Notes: generated by a model not told the origin, from the letters alone. A DNA stretch of 51,057 nucleotides from Clostridia bacterium (GCA_900769545.1 CAAGGZ010000025.1:1-51057); one strand, 5' to 3'. Shown: positions 23,040 to 30,962, numbered from the stretch's first letter. Numbers and translations are program-made.

Positions 23040-24092
23040 TTATTTTCTATCCGCGAAATAATCAATCTTCATCGACTTTTTCACTTCGGCAAGCGTCTGC
23101 GCCGCCGCTTCCCTTGCCACTTCACTTCCTTTATAGAGCATATCCCAAATCGCAGGAATATCCTTCGCCAATTCCTCTCTCTTGAGACGGATAGGCTCTA
23201 ACACTTCCTGCATAACGGCATTCAAGAGCTTCTTAACTTTCATATCGCCAAGACCGCCACGCTCGTAATGCGCCTTGAGCTCGTCTAAGTTTGCATACTC
23301 GGGTAAATATGCCTTAAAATGCTCCTCTGTTGAGAATGCGTCCAAATATATAAAGGTAGGATTATTCTTCGTATCCCCTGGATCTGTCACCTTAATATGG
23401 TTGGGATCGGTATACATTCCCATAACCTTACGCTTGATTTCATCTGCGCTGTCCGACAGGTAAATACAGTTGCCGAGCGATTTACTCATCTTCGCCATAC
23501 CGTCTGTACCGGGCAAACGTAAACAGGACTTATTCTCAGGAAGCACTGCTTTGGGCTCCACCAAAGTTTCGCCGTACAAGCCGTTGAAGCTTCTGACGAT
23601 TTCGCGCGCCTGTTCCAACATAGGCAACTGATCTTCGCCCACGGGAACAGTATTTGCCTTGAACGCCGTAATGTCCGCCGTCTGCGAAACGGGATACGTC
23701 AAAAAGCCCATAGGAATAGAGCCCTCGAAATTACGGAGCTTTAACTCTGTCTTAACCGTCGGGTTACGCTCCAAACGGGACAACGTAACAAGATTCATAT
23801 AATAGAACGTCAATTCGGTAAGCTGTTCAATATGCGACTGCACGAAAATTGTCGATTTTGCAGGATCGAGCCCACAAGCGAGATAATCGAGCGCAACTTC
23901 CGTGATATTTGCGCGGACTTTGTCTGGATTGTCGAAATTGTCGGTAAGCGCCTGCGCGTCCGCAATCATAATATAAATTTTATCGTATTTTCCGCTGTTC
24001 TGCATTTCCACACGACGGCGAAGAGAGCCCACGTAATGCCCGATATGCAATTTTCCCGTAGGTCTGTCGCCCGTCAAAATAATATTTTTCAT
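23040..24092 (-). CDS. trpS: Tryptophanyl-tRNA synthetase
   Basis: A class I synthetase (EC 6.1.1.2) of 350 residues, normal length. It has the opening ILTGDRPTGKLHIGHYVGSL containing the HIGH signature, and the adenylate-pocket segments MIADAQALTDNF, SIPMGFLTYPVSQTADI and VPVGEDQLP. The KMSKS loop is in GMAKMSKSLGN. GAGGTGAATT precedes the ATG. It lies downstream of pyrE in the same direction with a 239 bp gap. The gap contains a long inverted repeat but no T-box motif, which is unusual for a Firmicutes aminoacyl-tRNA synthetase, although not all carry one. Confidence 0.97.
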   Translation of the reverse strand: MKNIILTGDRPTGKLHIGHYVGSLRRRVEMQNSGKYDKIYIMIADAQALTDNFDNPDKVRANITEVALDYLACGLDPAKSTIFVQSHIEQLTELTFYYMNLVTLSRLERNPTVKTELKLRNFEGSIPMGFLTYPVSQTADITAFKANTVPVGEDQLPMLEQAREIVRSFNGLYGETLVEPKAVLPENKSCLRLPGTDGMAKMSKSLGNCIYLSDSADEIKRKVMGMYTDPNHIKVTDPGDTKNNPTFIYLDAFSTEEHFKAYLPEYANLDELKAHYERGGLGDMKVKKLLNAVMQEVLEPIRLKREELAKDIPAIWDMLYKGSEVAREAAAQTLAEVKKSMKIDYFADRK

Positions 24093-24111
24093 AATTCACC
24101 TCTTATATCCA

Positions 24112-24176
24112 TACGTTTCGTTCTCGGTATATTCTTATGCGCATTTCCGCATACTGCGGATATGAAACGAAACGTA
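24112..24176 (-). promoter_or_regulatory. Long inverted repeat in the trpS leader
   Basis: TACGTTTCGTT and AACGAAACGTA form an 11-bp perfect stem around a 43-nt loop. The loop holds the palindromes CCGCA-GTA-TGCGG and ATGCGCAT. It ends about 20 nt before the trpS start. On the minus strand the 5' arm reads ACGTTTCGTTTCA, a 13-mer also present in the pyr-operon attenuator. No tryptophan-specific element was recognised. Confidence 0.6.
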
Positions 24177-24347
24177 TTGTTATTTGTTGCTCTTTCCTTT
24201 CTCTGTACGGTATTTTTGATATTTTCAAGCAACCATGTACGCGATGAACAAGCCACTCACCCCACTTTCTTTACTCAAAAAATTGAAAAATACGTACCGA
24301 AAAAGCTTTTAAATCCAAGAAAATTCTTTTCTCAGTTTGCCCCGTAA
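24162..24347 (+). CDS. Possible 61-residue membrane or secreted peptide
   Basis: Plus-strand frame starting MKRNVLLFVALSFLCTVFLI, a plausible signal anchor, followed by FSSNHVRDEQATHP and a basic tail (EKYVPKKLLNPRKF). The composition is protein-like, but there is no good ribosome-binding site, the start lies inside the trpS leader hairpin, and the end overlaps the pyrE stop on the other strand. No promoter was seen. It may be a chance frame; the call is kept only because of the convincing hydrophobic segment. Confidence 0.25.
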   Translation: MKRNVLLFVALSFLCTVFLIFSSNHVRDEQATHPTFFTQKIEKYVPKKLLNPRKFFSQFAP

Positions 24348-24994
24348 ACTTCACGGTATTTGTACATCGCAGGCAAATGTTCCTTGCCGTCGATAACGCC
24401 GTCTTCGATTGCCTGAATAATATCATCCATCGTTACAACGGAGTACACGTCGATTCCAAATTCCTTTTTCGCCTCTGAAACGGCAGACAAATCACTCGTC
24501 AAGCCTTTTTCTCTGCGGTCTACGGATATAATCATACCAACGACTTGTACGTTTGCAGCCGCTTCCAATTTCGGCAAAATTTCACGAAGCGCTTTCCCCG
24601 ACGTCATAACGTCTTCGATTATGATGACTTTTTCGCCGTCCTCGAGCTGTTTACCCACAAACAAACCGCCTTCGCCGTGGTCTTTTACCTCTTTTCTATC
24701 GAAACAGTAATTAAATTCCTTTTCATAATTTTGATAGGACGCAATCGCCGTTGCAACCGAAAGAGGAATCCCTTTATAAGCAGGCCCGACAAGCGTATCT
24801 GCGTCCAAATGGTTATCGTGAATACAAGCCGCATAGTATTCCCCAAGCTTTGCAAGCTGTTTGCCCGTTTTATAATTGCCTGTATTGATAAAGTAAGGCG
24901 CGAGTCTGCCGCTCTTGAGCGTAAACTCTCCAAACTTGAGCACTCCGTTATTTACCATAAAGCGGATAAATTCCTGTTTATACGTATAAGCCAT
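24332..24994 (-). CDS. pyrE: Orotate phosphoribosyltransferase
   Basis: PyrE (EC 2.4.2.10) converts orotate and PRPP to orotidine 5'-phosphate. The 220-residue protein has TLKSGRLAPYFINTGNY near the N-terminus and VGPAYKGIPLSVATA. The catalytic loop is FDRKEVKDHGEGG, and the PRPP-binding motif is VIIIEDVMTSGKALRE. It is the last pyr gene of the operon, 15 nt after pyrD, with AGGAGAAGG before the ATG. Confidence 0.97.
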   Translation of the reverse strand: MAYTYKQEFIRFMVNNGVLKFGEFTLKSGRLAPYFINTGNYKTGKQLAKLGEYYAACIHDNHLDADTLVGPAYKGIPLSVATAIASYQNYEKEFNYCFDRKEVKDHGEGGLFVGKQLEDGEKVIIIEDVMTSGKALREILPKLEAAANVQVVGMIISVDRREKGLTSDLSAVSEAKKEFGIDVYSVVTMDDIIQAIEDGVIDGKEHLPAMYKYREVYGAN

Positions 24995-25009
24995 AATCCT
25001 TCTCCTTTA

Positions 25010-25927
25010 TTATTTTCCGTTTAACTGCAACGTCCCCGTAAGCTCCGAAACGTTTGCCACATTGTGTTTATCACACCAATCATTGAGCCCTTTGATAATC
25101 TTGGGCATTGCGTAGGGGTCGGTAAAGTTCGCCGTACCCACCTGCACCGCGGTTGCGCCTGCCATCAAAAATTCAATAGCGTCCTCTGCGCAAGTGATAC
25201 CGCCCATACCGATTACGGGAATTTTCACCGCCTGCGCCACTTCGTAAACCATACGCACCGCAACAGGCTTCACACCTGCGCCCGATACGCCGCCCGTGTT
25301 ATTTGCAATCACAGGGCGTCTTTTTTCTATGTCAATCGCCATACCCGTCAGCGTATTGATGAGCGAAACTGCGTCCGCGCCACCTCTTTCCGCCGCCAAA
25401 GCATTATTCGCAATACATTCCACGTTCGGGGAGAGCTTTACAATCAACGGCGTCGAGCCTGCGCCCTTTTTCGCCACACGCGTAACTTCTTCCACCGTTT
25501 CGGGCTTAATCCCGAACGCCATACCGCCGCTTCTGACATTGGGGCAGGAGATATTGAGCTCTATCATATCCACTTTACCGCTGAGTTTTGCGCAGATATT
25601 TTCATAATCTTCGAGCGTTTTTCCCGCCACGTTTGCAATCACGCAAACGCCTTTGGATTGGAGCCATTCCAAGTCACTTTCAAGGAAATGCTCTACACCG
25701 GGGTTTTGAAGCCCAACAGCATTGAGAATAACGCCGCGAGATTCCGCAATACGAGGAACGGGATTGCCGAGGCGAGGCTCTAAGGTGAGCCCTTTCGTTG
25801 AAACGCCGCCAATAACGGAAATATCGTAAAGCTCGTCAAATTCTCTGCCGAAACCGTACGTTCCTGAAGCCGCAATCACGGGATTTTTAAGGCTTACGCC
25901 ACAAATATTTACAGATAAGTTTGCCAT
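25010..25927 (-). CDS. pyrD: Dihydroorotate dehydrogenase B, catalytic subunit
   Basis: A class 1B flavoprotein that oxidises dihydroorotate to orotate with NAD+ through PyrK. The 305 residues show KNPVIAASGTYGFGREF, the active-site loop IELNISCPNVRSGGMAFG with the catalytic Cys, the FMN-binding KLSPNV, NTLTGMAIDIEKRRP and GMGGITCAEDAIEFLMAGA. It is paired with pyrK 30 nt upstream, as expected for the heterotetramer. GGAAGG lies just before the ATG. Confidence 0.97.
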   Translation of the reverse strand: MANLSVNICGVSLKNPVIAASGTYGFGREFDELYDISVIGGVSTKGLTLEPRLGNPVPRIAESRGVILNAVGLQNPGVEHFLESDLEWLQSKGVCVIANVAGKTLEDYENICAKLSGKVDMIELNISCPNVRSGGMAFGIKPETVEEVTRVAKKGAGSTPLIVKLSPNVECIANNALAAERGGADAVSLINTLTGMAIDIEKRRPVIANNTGGVSGAGVKPVAVRMVYEVAQAVKIPVIGMGGITCAEDAIEFLMAGATAVQVGTANFTDPYAMPKIIKGLNDWCDKHNVANVSELTGTLQLNGK

Positions 25928-25957
25928 AATTAACCTTCCGTTTTTTCTAATCTTACC

Positions 25958-26713
25958 TTATAAAACAACGTCCTTTGCGTTGAATACAGGGCCGTCCTTA
26001 CATACGCGCGCGTGTTGACCGTTCGTCAAATCGCACACGCAAACCAAGCAAGCGCCGATACCGCAGCCCATACGCTCCTCCAAGGAAACGTAACAAGGCA
26101 AATTTTCACGCTCTGCCACCGCTTTTAACGCGCGAAGCATAGGCGTAGGACCGCACGCAAGCACCACGTCGGGACGGTTGCCTTTTTCCAAGTCCGCTTC
26201 AAAAGCCTGTACGGCGTTCATCTTCTCACCGTAGCTACCGTCGTCGGTAACTCCGACAAAACGAGTGGCTTTTTTAAAGTCCTCTACGCCGCAAACGGCG
26301 TGCTTGTTGCGATAACCAATGTACGCAGAGATAATTTTATCACCGTGATATTGCTGTAAAACAGAGATGAGCGGAAATACGCCTACACCGCCGCCAACCA
26401 AGGCAATTTTGCGTTCTTCTTCCTCCACAAAAAAGCCGTTTCCAAGCGGCATAAGCACGTTTAATCTCGTACCTGCCCCCATCGTTTTAAGTTTTTGCGT
26501 TCCTTCGCCCTTTACTTGATAGCAGAAAGTAACAAGGCTCCCCTCCGTCTTACAAATGGCAATCGGACGGCGCAAAAGGTGCGTTCCGCCAACGGAAATA
26601 TTGCCGAACTGTCCTGCGCGGATAGGTGCTTCTTCGCCAATATCAAACGTGACCGCATAAATATTTTCCGCAACTTTTTCGTTGCGTATAATGGTTGCAA
26701 TATAATCTTTCAT
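25958..26713 (-). CDS. pyrK: Dihydroorotate dehydrogenase B, electron-transfer subunit
   Basis: PyrK carries FAD and a [2Fe-2S] cluster and passes electrons from PyrD to NAD+. The 251 residues are of normal length, with the FAD motif HLLRRPIAICKTEG, the NAD-binding stretch KIALVGGGVGVFPLISVLQQY, and CGPTPMLRALKAVAE. The C-terminal Cys cluster is in RMGCGIGACLVCVCDLTNG with a further Cys in ARVCKDGPVF, four or more cluster ligands intact. It lies between pyrF and pyrD. Confidence 0.96.
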   Translation of the reverse strand: MKDYIATIIRNEKVAENIYAVTFDIGEEAPIRAGQFGNISVGGTHLLRRPIAICKTEGSLVTFCYQVKGEGTQKLKTMGAGTRLNVLMPLGNGFFVEEEERKIALVGGGVGVFPLISVLQQYHGDKIISAYIGYRNKHAVCGVEDFKKATRFVGVTDDGSYGEKMNAVQAFEADLEKGNRPDVVLACGPTPMLRALKAVAERENLPCYVSLEERMGCGIGACLVCVCDLTNGQHARVCKDGPVFNAKDVVL

Positions 26714-26728
26714 AATACTTCCTGTATT

Positions 26729-27637
26729 TTATTTATACATTTTTCCGATAACAGCGGACAAATCTTCCTGCATCGCCATCGACGCCATACGCGCCGCTTC
26801 GTAATACGTGCCGCCGCTCTTTTTATAAGCGCACAAGATACCACGAGAGTTGTTTACAACGCCGCCCAAACCGTTCACGCCGAAACAGCTCTTTAACATT
26901 TCCGCATTACCGCCTTGCGCCCCGTAACCGGGAATCAAGAAAAACGTATGCGGCAATACCTTTCTAAGACGAGCCGCTTCGGTTGGATGCGTTGCTCCTA
27001 CAACGGCGCCGACAGCGGAATAACCGTACTGCCCAATCGTGCTTTCGCCCCATTTTTCCACAAGTCCGCCCACGTATTCGTACATAGGCGTTCCGTTATC
27101 AAGCACCATATTCTGGATTTCCGCGCCCGAAGGGTTGGACGTTTTAACAAGCACGAAAATACCCTTATCGCCCTTTTGACATTCTTCCACGAACGGCAAA
27201 ATACCGTCCGAGCCGAGATAGCCATTCACGGTAACGTAATCGGCAGAAAACGCACGGAGCGTATTTTCATTTACAGAGGTTTCACCAAGGAAAGCCTTCG
27301 CATAGCAAGACGCCGTCGAGCCGATGTCGTTACGCTTTGCGTCGGCAATCACCACCAAGCCTTTCGACGCTGCATACTTCAACGTCTCTTCATAAGCTTT
27401 CATTCCAGGAACGCCATACATTTCATAATAGGCAATCTGCACCTTTACCGAAGGTACAATATCATAAATATTATCGATGATTTTTTTATTAAATTCAAAT
27501 ACTCTTTCCGCAACGTCGTCAAAGGATTTCGCACCTGCTTTCATATCGTCGGGCAAATAATCAAACAACGTATCAAGCCCTACGCAGGTAGGGTTCTGCA
27601 TCTCAATAATACCTTCAATCAATCTATCGGTGATCAT
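26729..27637 (-). CDS. pyrF: Orotidine 5'-phosphate decarboxylase (long form)
   Basis: PyrF (EC 4.1.1.23) makes UMP. This is the roughly 300-residue type 2 form, with CVGLDTLFDYLPDD at the N-terminus, the catalytic-site KRNDIGSTASCYAKAFLG (the KRNDIG motif), LVKTSNPSGAEIQ, VVGATHPTEAARLR and FLIPGYGAQGG near the phosphate site. It lies between pyrC and pyrK, with GGAG 10 nt before the start. Confidence 0.96.
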   Translation of the reverse strand: MITDRLIEGIIEMQNPTCVGLDTLFDYLPDDMKAGAKSFDDVAERVFEFNKKIIDNIYDIVPSVKVQIAYYEMYGVPGMKAYEETLKYAASKGLVVIADAKRNDIGSTASCYAKAFLGETSVNENTLRAFSADYVTVNGYLGSDGILPFVEECQKGDKGIFVLVKTSNPSGAEIQNMVLDNGTPMYEYVGGLVEKWGESTIGQYGYSAVGAVVGATHPTEAARLRKVLPHTFFLIPGYGAQGGNAEMLKSCFGVNGLGGVVNNSRGILCAYKKSGGTYYEAARMASMAMQEDLSAVIGKMYK

Positions 27638-27672
27638 ATCTCACACGCTCCTTAATAAATATTTCCTTTATT

Positions 27673-28935
27673 TTACGCTTGGTATTTAATTTCTCCGTCT
27701 ACGATGGTGTATTTTACCGCGCCGAACAACTCCGTTCCGCCAAAGGGATTGTTTTTACCCTTGCTGACAAATTTTTCAGGCTCGATTACCCACTTTTCCT
27801 CCAAGTCGGCAATCGTCAAGTCCGCAACCTTGCCTTCGGCAATCTCGCCGCCGTCGAGCTTCAAAATCTTCGCAGGATTATAGGACATTTTGTCTGCAAT
27901 TTCACTCAAGCTGAGCAAGCCCGTCTTGTAAAGATACGTAATAGCAAACCCGAACGACGTTTCAATGCCGCTTATCCCGAACGCCGCGAGGTTATATTCC
28001 ACGTTTTTATCGTCGATATGATGCGGCGCATGGTCGGTGACAATACAATCCAGCGTACCGTCCTTCAAGCCTTCCAAAATTGCCTGTTTGTCTATTTCCT
28101 CGCGAATGGGAGGGTTGACTTTCGTGTTTGTATCGTAAGTGCGAATGATTTCATCCGTAAATGCGTAGTAGTGCGGACAGGTTTCCGCCGTTACTTTAAT
28201 CCCTGCGCGCTTTGCGTCGCGAATCATTCTCACGCCGCTATATGTGGAAACGTGGCAAATATGCACAGGCACGTCGAGCGTCTCCGCCAAAGAAATTTCT
28301 CTTGCGATAATCACGTCCTCTGCGCTTCTGGGAATCCCTTTCAAGCCCGCAATCGTTGCGCTCAAGCCCTCGTGTACGGAGCCGCCGTCCACCAAATCCT
28401 TGTCCTCGCAATGGCAAAGACAAGTAATATCAAACCCCTTCGCATATTCCATAGCAAGTCGCATAAGGCGCGCGTTCTTCACCGCAACGCCGTCGTCGGA
28501 AATCGCCACCGCCCCTGCTTTTTTCATACCTGCAATCGCTGCCATTTCTTCCCCTTTCAAGCCTTTGGTAATCGCTCCTACAGGGTGAATTTTACAAAGA
28601 TCGACCTCTTTCGCTCTTGCTTTGATATAGGTAACAACAACCTTGTTGTCCGTCACGGGATTGGTGTTGGGCATACAGCAAACCTGCGTAAAACCGCCTT
28701 TTACCGCCGCCTTAGAGCCGCTCTCGATGTCCTCTTTTTTCTCAAAACCAGGCTCTCTTAAATGCACGTGCATATCAATGAGCCCGGGGAATATATGCTT
28801 TCCGCTTGCATCGAGCTCTTGGCTTCCGTCCGCAGGAATGTTACTGTCAATTTTTACGATTTTTCCGCCTTGAATCAAAATATCCTTTTTCTCTACGGAA
28901 TTTTTCAAAACCACGTTACCGTTTCTGATAATCAT
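27673..28935 (-). CDS. pyrC: Dihydroorotase
   Basis: A class I (type I, PyrC of Firmicutes) dihydroorotase (EC 3.5.2.3) that closes carbamoyl-aspartate to dihydroorotate. Key residues are the zinc pair in PGLIDMHVHLREPGFEKKEDI, the metal His segments CLCHCEDKDL and VPVHICHVSTYSGV, and the catalytic Asp in CIVTDHAPHH. The end is NNPFGGTELFGAVKYTIVDG. Two starts are possible: ATG 28941, crowded by the GGGGGG site, and ATG 28935 at 7 nt spacing, which is preferred. The gene lies 15 nt after pyrB. Confidence 0.96.
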   Translation of the reverse strand: MIIRNGNVVLKNSVEKKDILIQGGKIVKIDSNIPADGSQELDASGKHIFPGLIDMHVHLREPGFEKKEDIESGSKAAVKGGFTQVCCMPNTNPVTDNKVVVTYIKARAKEVDLCKIHPVGAITKGLKGEEMAAIAGMKKAGAVAISDDGVAVKNARLMRLAMEYAKGFDITCLCHCEDKDLVDGGSVHEGLSATIAGLKGIPRSAEDVIIAREISLAETLDVPVHICHVSTYSGVRMIRDAKRAGIKVTAETCPHYYAFTDEIIRTYDTNTKVNPPIREEIDKQAILEGLKDGTLDCIVTDHAPHHIDDKNVEYNLAAFGISGIETSFGFAITYLYKTGLLSLSEIADKMSYNPAKILKLDGGEIAEGKVADLTIADLEEKWVIEPEKFVSKGKNNPFGGTELFGAVKYTIVDGEIKYQA

Positions 28936-28949
28936 TTCCATTCCCCCCT

Positions 28950-29873
28950 TTACGCCTTGCGGTTTTCGTTAAGAAGCGCAAGCACCGACATACGCACCGC
29001 CACGCCCGAAAGCACTTGATCTTCAATGCGACTGCGCTCATGGTCGATAACGCCGCTGGTGAGCTCCACGCCACGGTTTACAGGCCCCGGGTGCAAAACG
29101 ATTGCGTGCGGTTTGGCAAGCCCAAGCATTCTTTCATCCACGCCGTAGTTCGCCGCGTACTCCCCAAGCGAAGGGAAATTGCCTGCCTGTTGACGCTCCA
29201 ACTGAATACGCAGCCCCATCACGACGTCTGCGCCGTCCAAAGCCTCTTCCCTCGATTTACAAATCTTTGCGCCGAGCTTATCCATCCCCACGGGAATCAA
29301 CGTCTGCGGAGCATACATACACACTTCCGCGCCCATGGTTTTTAAGCCGAATAAATTGGATTTTGCCACTCTTGAATGCTTGATATCGCCAAGAATCGCC
29401 ACTTTCAAGCCCTTCAAAGAACCAAACGTTTCACGCATAGTGAGCATATCCAACAATGCCTGCGTGGGGTGTTCGTTAATCCCGTCGCCTGCGTTGAGCA
29501 CGCTCGCTTTCACGGTTTTCGCAAGGAGATAAGGCGCTCCGCCCATGTAGTGGCGCATAACGATGAAATCATTTTTCTGCGCGTCCAACGTCTTGCCTGT
29601 ATCCACAAGAGTTTCGCCTTTTGCCACCGACGAGTTCCCTGCGACAATGTTAATCACCGTCGAGCCGAGATACTTTGCCGCCTGTTCAAAGCTGGTGCGC
29701 GTTCTCGTACTGTTTTCATAGAAAAGCACCGTCGTCGTCTTGCCGTCGAGATAGGACATTTTCTTTTCGCCGTTTCTGATACGGTTTTTAAATTCCTGCG
29801 CCAAATCGAGAATTTCCGTAATTTCGGAAGCGGAAGCGTCGATAAGCCCCAACAAATCTTTTCTTTTGAGCAT
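28950..29873 (-). CDS. pyrB: Aspartate carbamoyltransferase, catalytic chain
   Basis: PyrB (EC 2.1.3.2) condenses carbamoyl phosphate and aspartate, the first step encoded here. The 307-residue protein has the carbamoyl-phosphate motif FYENSTRTRTSFEQAAKYLG, NAGDGINEHPTQALLDM, GDIKHSRVAKSN, and VLHPGPVNRGVELTSGV. ATG 29873 has AAGGAGAAAGAGA upstream; a 33-codon in-frame extension to 29972 is rejected because it would begin in the -10 box and run through the leader terminator. It is first in pyrBCFKDE. No pyrI regulatory chain, carAB or pyrR is in the window. Confidence 0.97.
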   Translation of the reverse strand: MLKRKDLLGLIDASASEITEILDLAQEFKNRIRNGEKKMSYLDGKTTTVLFYENSTRTRTSFEQAAKYLGSTVINIVAGNSSVAKGETLVDTGKTLDAQKNDFIVMRHYMGGAPYLLAKTVKASVLNAGDGINEHPTQALLDMLTMRETFGSLKGLKVAILGDIKHSRVAKSNLFGLKTMGAEVCMYAPQTLIPVGMDKLGAKICKSREEALDGADVVMGLRIQLERQQAGNFPSLGEYAANYGVDERMLGLAKPHAIVLHPGPVNRGVELTSGVIDHERSRIEDQVLSGVAVRMSVLALLNENRKA

Positions 29874-29894
29874 TCTCTTTCTCCTTGTCGTAAT

Positions 29895-29966
29895 AAAAAA
29901 ATCACGCCGTGAAACGAAACGTTTCGGACGTGATTTGCCTTTTTTTGATTGTTTCGTTTTACCACG
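29895..29966 (-). promoter_or_regulatory. Attenuator-like leader of the pyr operon
   Basis: On the minus strand AAATCACG (29936-29929) pairs with CGTGATTT (29906-29899) around a CG-rich loop, followed by TTTTATTA: an intrinsic terminator 22 nt before pyrB. Upstream, CGTGGTAAAACGAAAC (29966-29951) can pair with GTTTCGTTTCACG (29920-29908) inside the terminator loop and 3' arm, so the two folds exclude each other. The PyrR-binding consensus was not found. UTP sensing by another mechanism is an inference. Confidence 0.7.
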
Positions 29967-29970
29967 TTCC

Positions 29971-29999
29971 ATTATAACACTTTTTTTCAGCGTTGTAAA
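29971..29999 (-). promoter_or_regulatory. sigma-A promoter of the pyr operon
   Basis: TTTACA (29999-29994), a 17 bp spacer and TATAAT (29976-29971) on the minus strand. The predicted start near 29965 places the possible antiterminator strand at the very 5' end of the transcript. Confidence 0.85.
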
Positions 30000-30056
30000 G
30001 GGTTCGAGGCGCTTTTTCCCAACTTTTTCCGTGGGAAAAACTCTTTTTCTTAAAAA

Positions 30057-30752
30057 TCAATAGATTTTTACCAACTTAAATGCAAGTTTATCGCAGGAGC
30101 TTAATATATACTCCACGCCGTTCAGCTCCGTTTTCAAAGGAAAATACGCCGCTCCGTGAATATGCCCAAACACCACTTTGTCCACGCGGTTATTCTCGAA
30201 CAGCTCGGTAAACAACGTCGGCTCTTTCTTCACGTTAAAAGGCGGATAATGGATAAGCGCAATCTTCTTATCCCCCTCCTCGCATAAACGCTCCGCATCC
30301 AAAAAGGCGAGACGGAAACGCTCCGCTTCACGCAAGTACAGCTTTTGGTCTTGCTCGCTAAAATCGGGACTTCCAGGGCAAGTCCACCCACGAGACCCGA
30401 CAAACACAAAATTCCCAATCTTCACGCTGTCCGTCTGCAAAAAGACAAAACTATCGTTGGGAGCTTGGTCGCGAAGCTTGGTAATGCCGTTCCACCAATA
30501 ATCGTGATTGCCGCGAATAAAGAGCTTTTTCCCAGGCAAATCGGCAAGGGAGCGCAAATCCACGAGCCCATCAGAGAGCTTCATCGCCCAACTAATGTCG
30601 CCGCAGATGAGCACAATATCGTCCTCTTTCACGTTGGCAAGCCAATCGGATTTTATTTTTTCGAAATGCCCATCCCAATTACCGCCGAAGATATTCATAG
30701 GCTTGTCCGCGGTGGCGGAAAGGTGCAAATCGCTGATCGCATAAATATTCAT
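30057..30752 (-). CDS. Metallophosphoesterase, probably leaderless
   Basis: A 231-residue calcineurin-like phosphoesterase. All the two-metal motifs are present: AISDLHLSA at the N-terminus, ICGDISWAM near residue 49, IRGNHDYWW near residue 79, LIHYPPF near residue 168 and FGHIHGAA near residue 197. It is cytosolic with no signal peptide. The substrate is unknown; relatives hydrolyse phosphodiesters or phosphoproteins. The start codon lies 7 nt after a TATACT -10 box and no Shine-Dalgarno is present, which predicts a leaderless mRNA. It is followed by the pyr promoter region in the same orientation. Confidence 0.92.
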   Translation of the reverse strand: MNIYAISDLHLSATADKPMNIFGGNWDGHFEKIKSDWLANVKEDDIVLICGDISWAMKLSDGLVDLRSLADLPGKKLFIRGNHDYWWNGITKLRDQAPNDSFVFLQTDSVKIGNFVFVGSRGWTCPGSPDFSEQDQKLYLREAERFRLAFLDAERLCEEGDKKIALIHYPPFNVKKEPTLFTELFENNRVDKVVFGHIHGAAYFPLKTELNGVEYILSSCDKLAFKLVKIY

Positions 30753-30758
30753 AGGTAT

Positions 30759-30787
30759 AGTATAGCACGTTTTTTCAGGTTTTGCAA
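30759..30787 (-). promoter_or_regulatory. Promoter of the metallophosphoesterase gene
   Basis: TTGCAA (30787-30782), a 17 bp spacer and TATACT (30764-30759) on the minus strand. The expected transcription start coincides with the A of the ATG at 30752. Confidence 0.7.
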
Positions 30788-30912
30788 GGCTTTTGCGCCT
30801 TTTCCCTCGCGCTGCTCACCCCCAATTTTAGAAATTGGAATTTTAAAACACCCCATACAGGTACGCGTTGAATAATAAAACCACGATACCATGTACGAGA
30901 TGAACGACAAAA

Positions 30913-30942
30913 GCCGAGGCGAGAAATTCTTCTCGCCTCGGC
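30913..30942 (-). terminator. Terminator of the LRR lipoprotein gene
   Basis: A 13-bp perfect stem GCCGAGGCGAGAA / TTCTCGCCTCGGC with a 4-nt loop. On the minus strand it is followed by TTTTG. It lies 240 nt beyond the LRR gene, with repeats between. A copy of the scattered motif (CCATGTACGAGATGAA, 30889-30904) is next to it. Confidence 0.65.
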
Positions 30943-30962
30943 AATTTTAATTGTACCTTATA

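Noticed and set aside
23832..24161. Long upstream part of the plus-strand frame ending at 24347
   Set aside because: It is antisense to trpS and not protein-like; only the last 61 codons are considered, at low confidence.
24093..24331. T-box riboswitch before trpS
   Set aside because: The conserved T-box bulge sequence (AGGGTGGNACCGCG type) and a following terminator are absent. Only a different inverted repeat is present. The same holds for proS at 43651-43730.
27679..28761. 360-codon plus-strand frame opposite pyrC
   Set aside because: Antisense shadow of dihydroorotase; the minus strand carries all catalytic motifs.
29895..29966. PyrR-binding anti-antiterminator in the pyr leader
   Set aside because: The conserved PyrR loop sequence (CCAGAGAGGCT type) was not found, and the leader is too short for the usual three-hairpin arrangement.
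29874..29972. 33-codon N-terminal extension of PyrB
   Set aside because: It would start inside the -10 box and read through the leader terminator; the family start and ribosome-binding site are at 29873.
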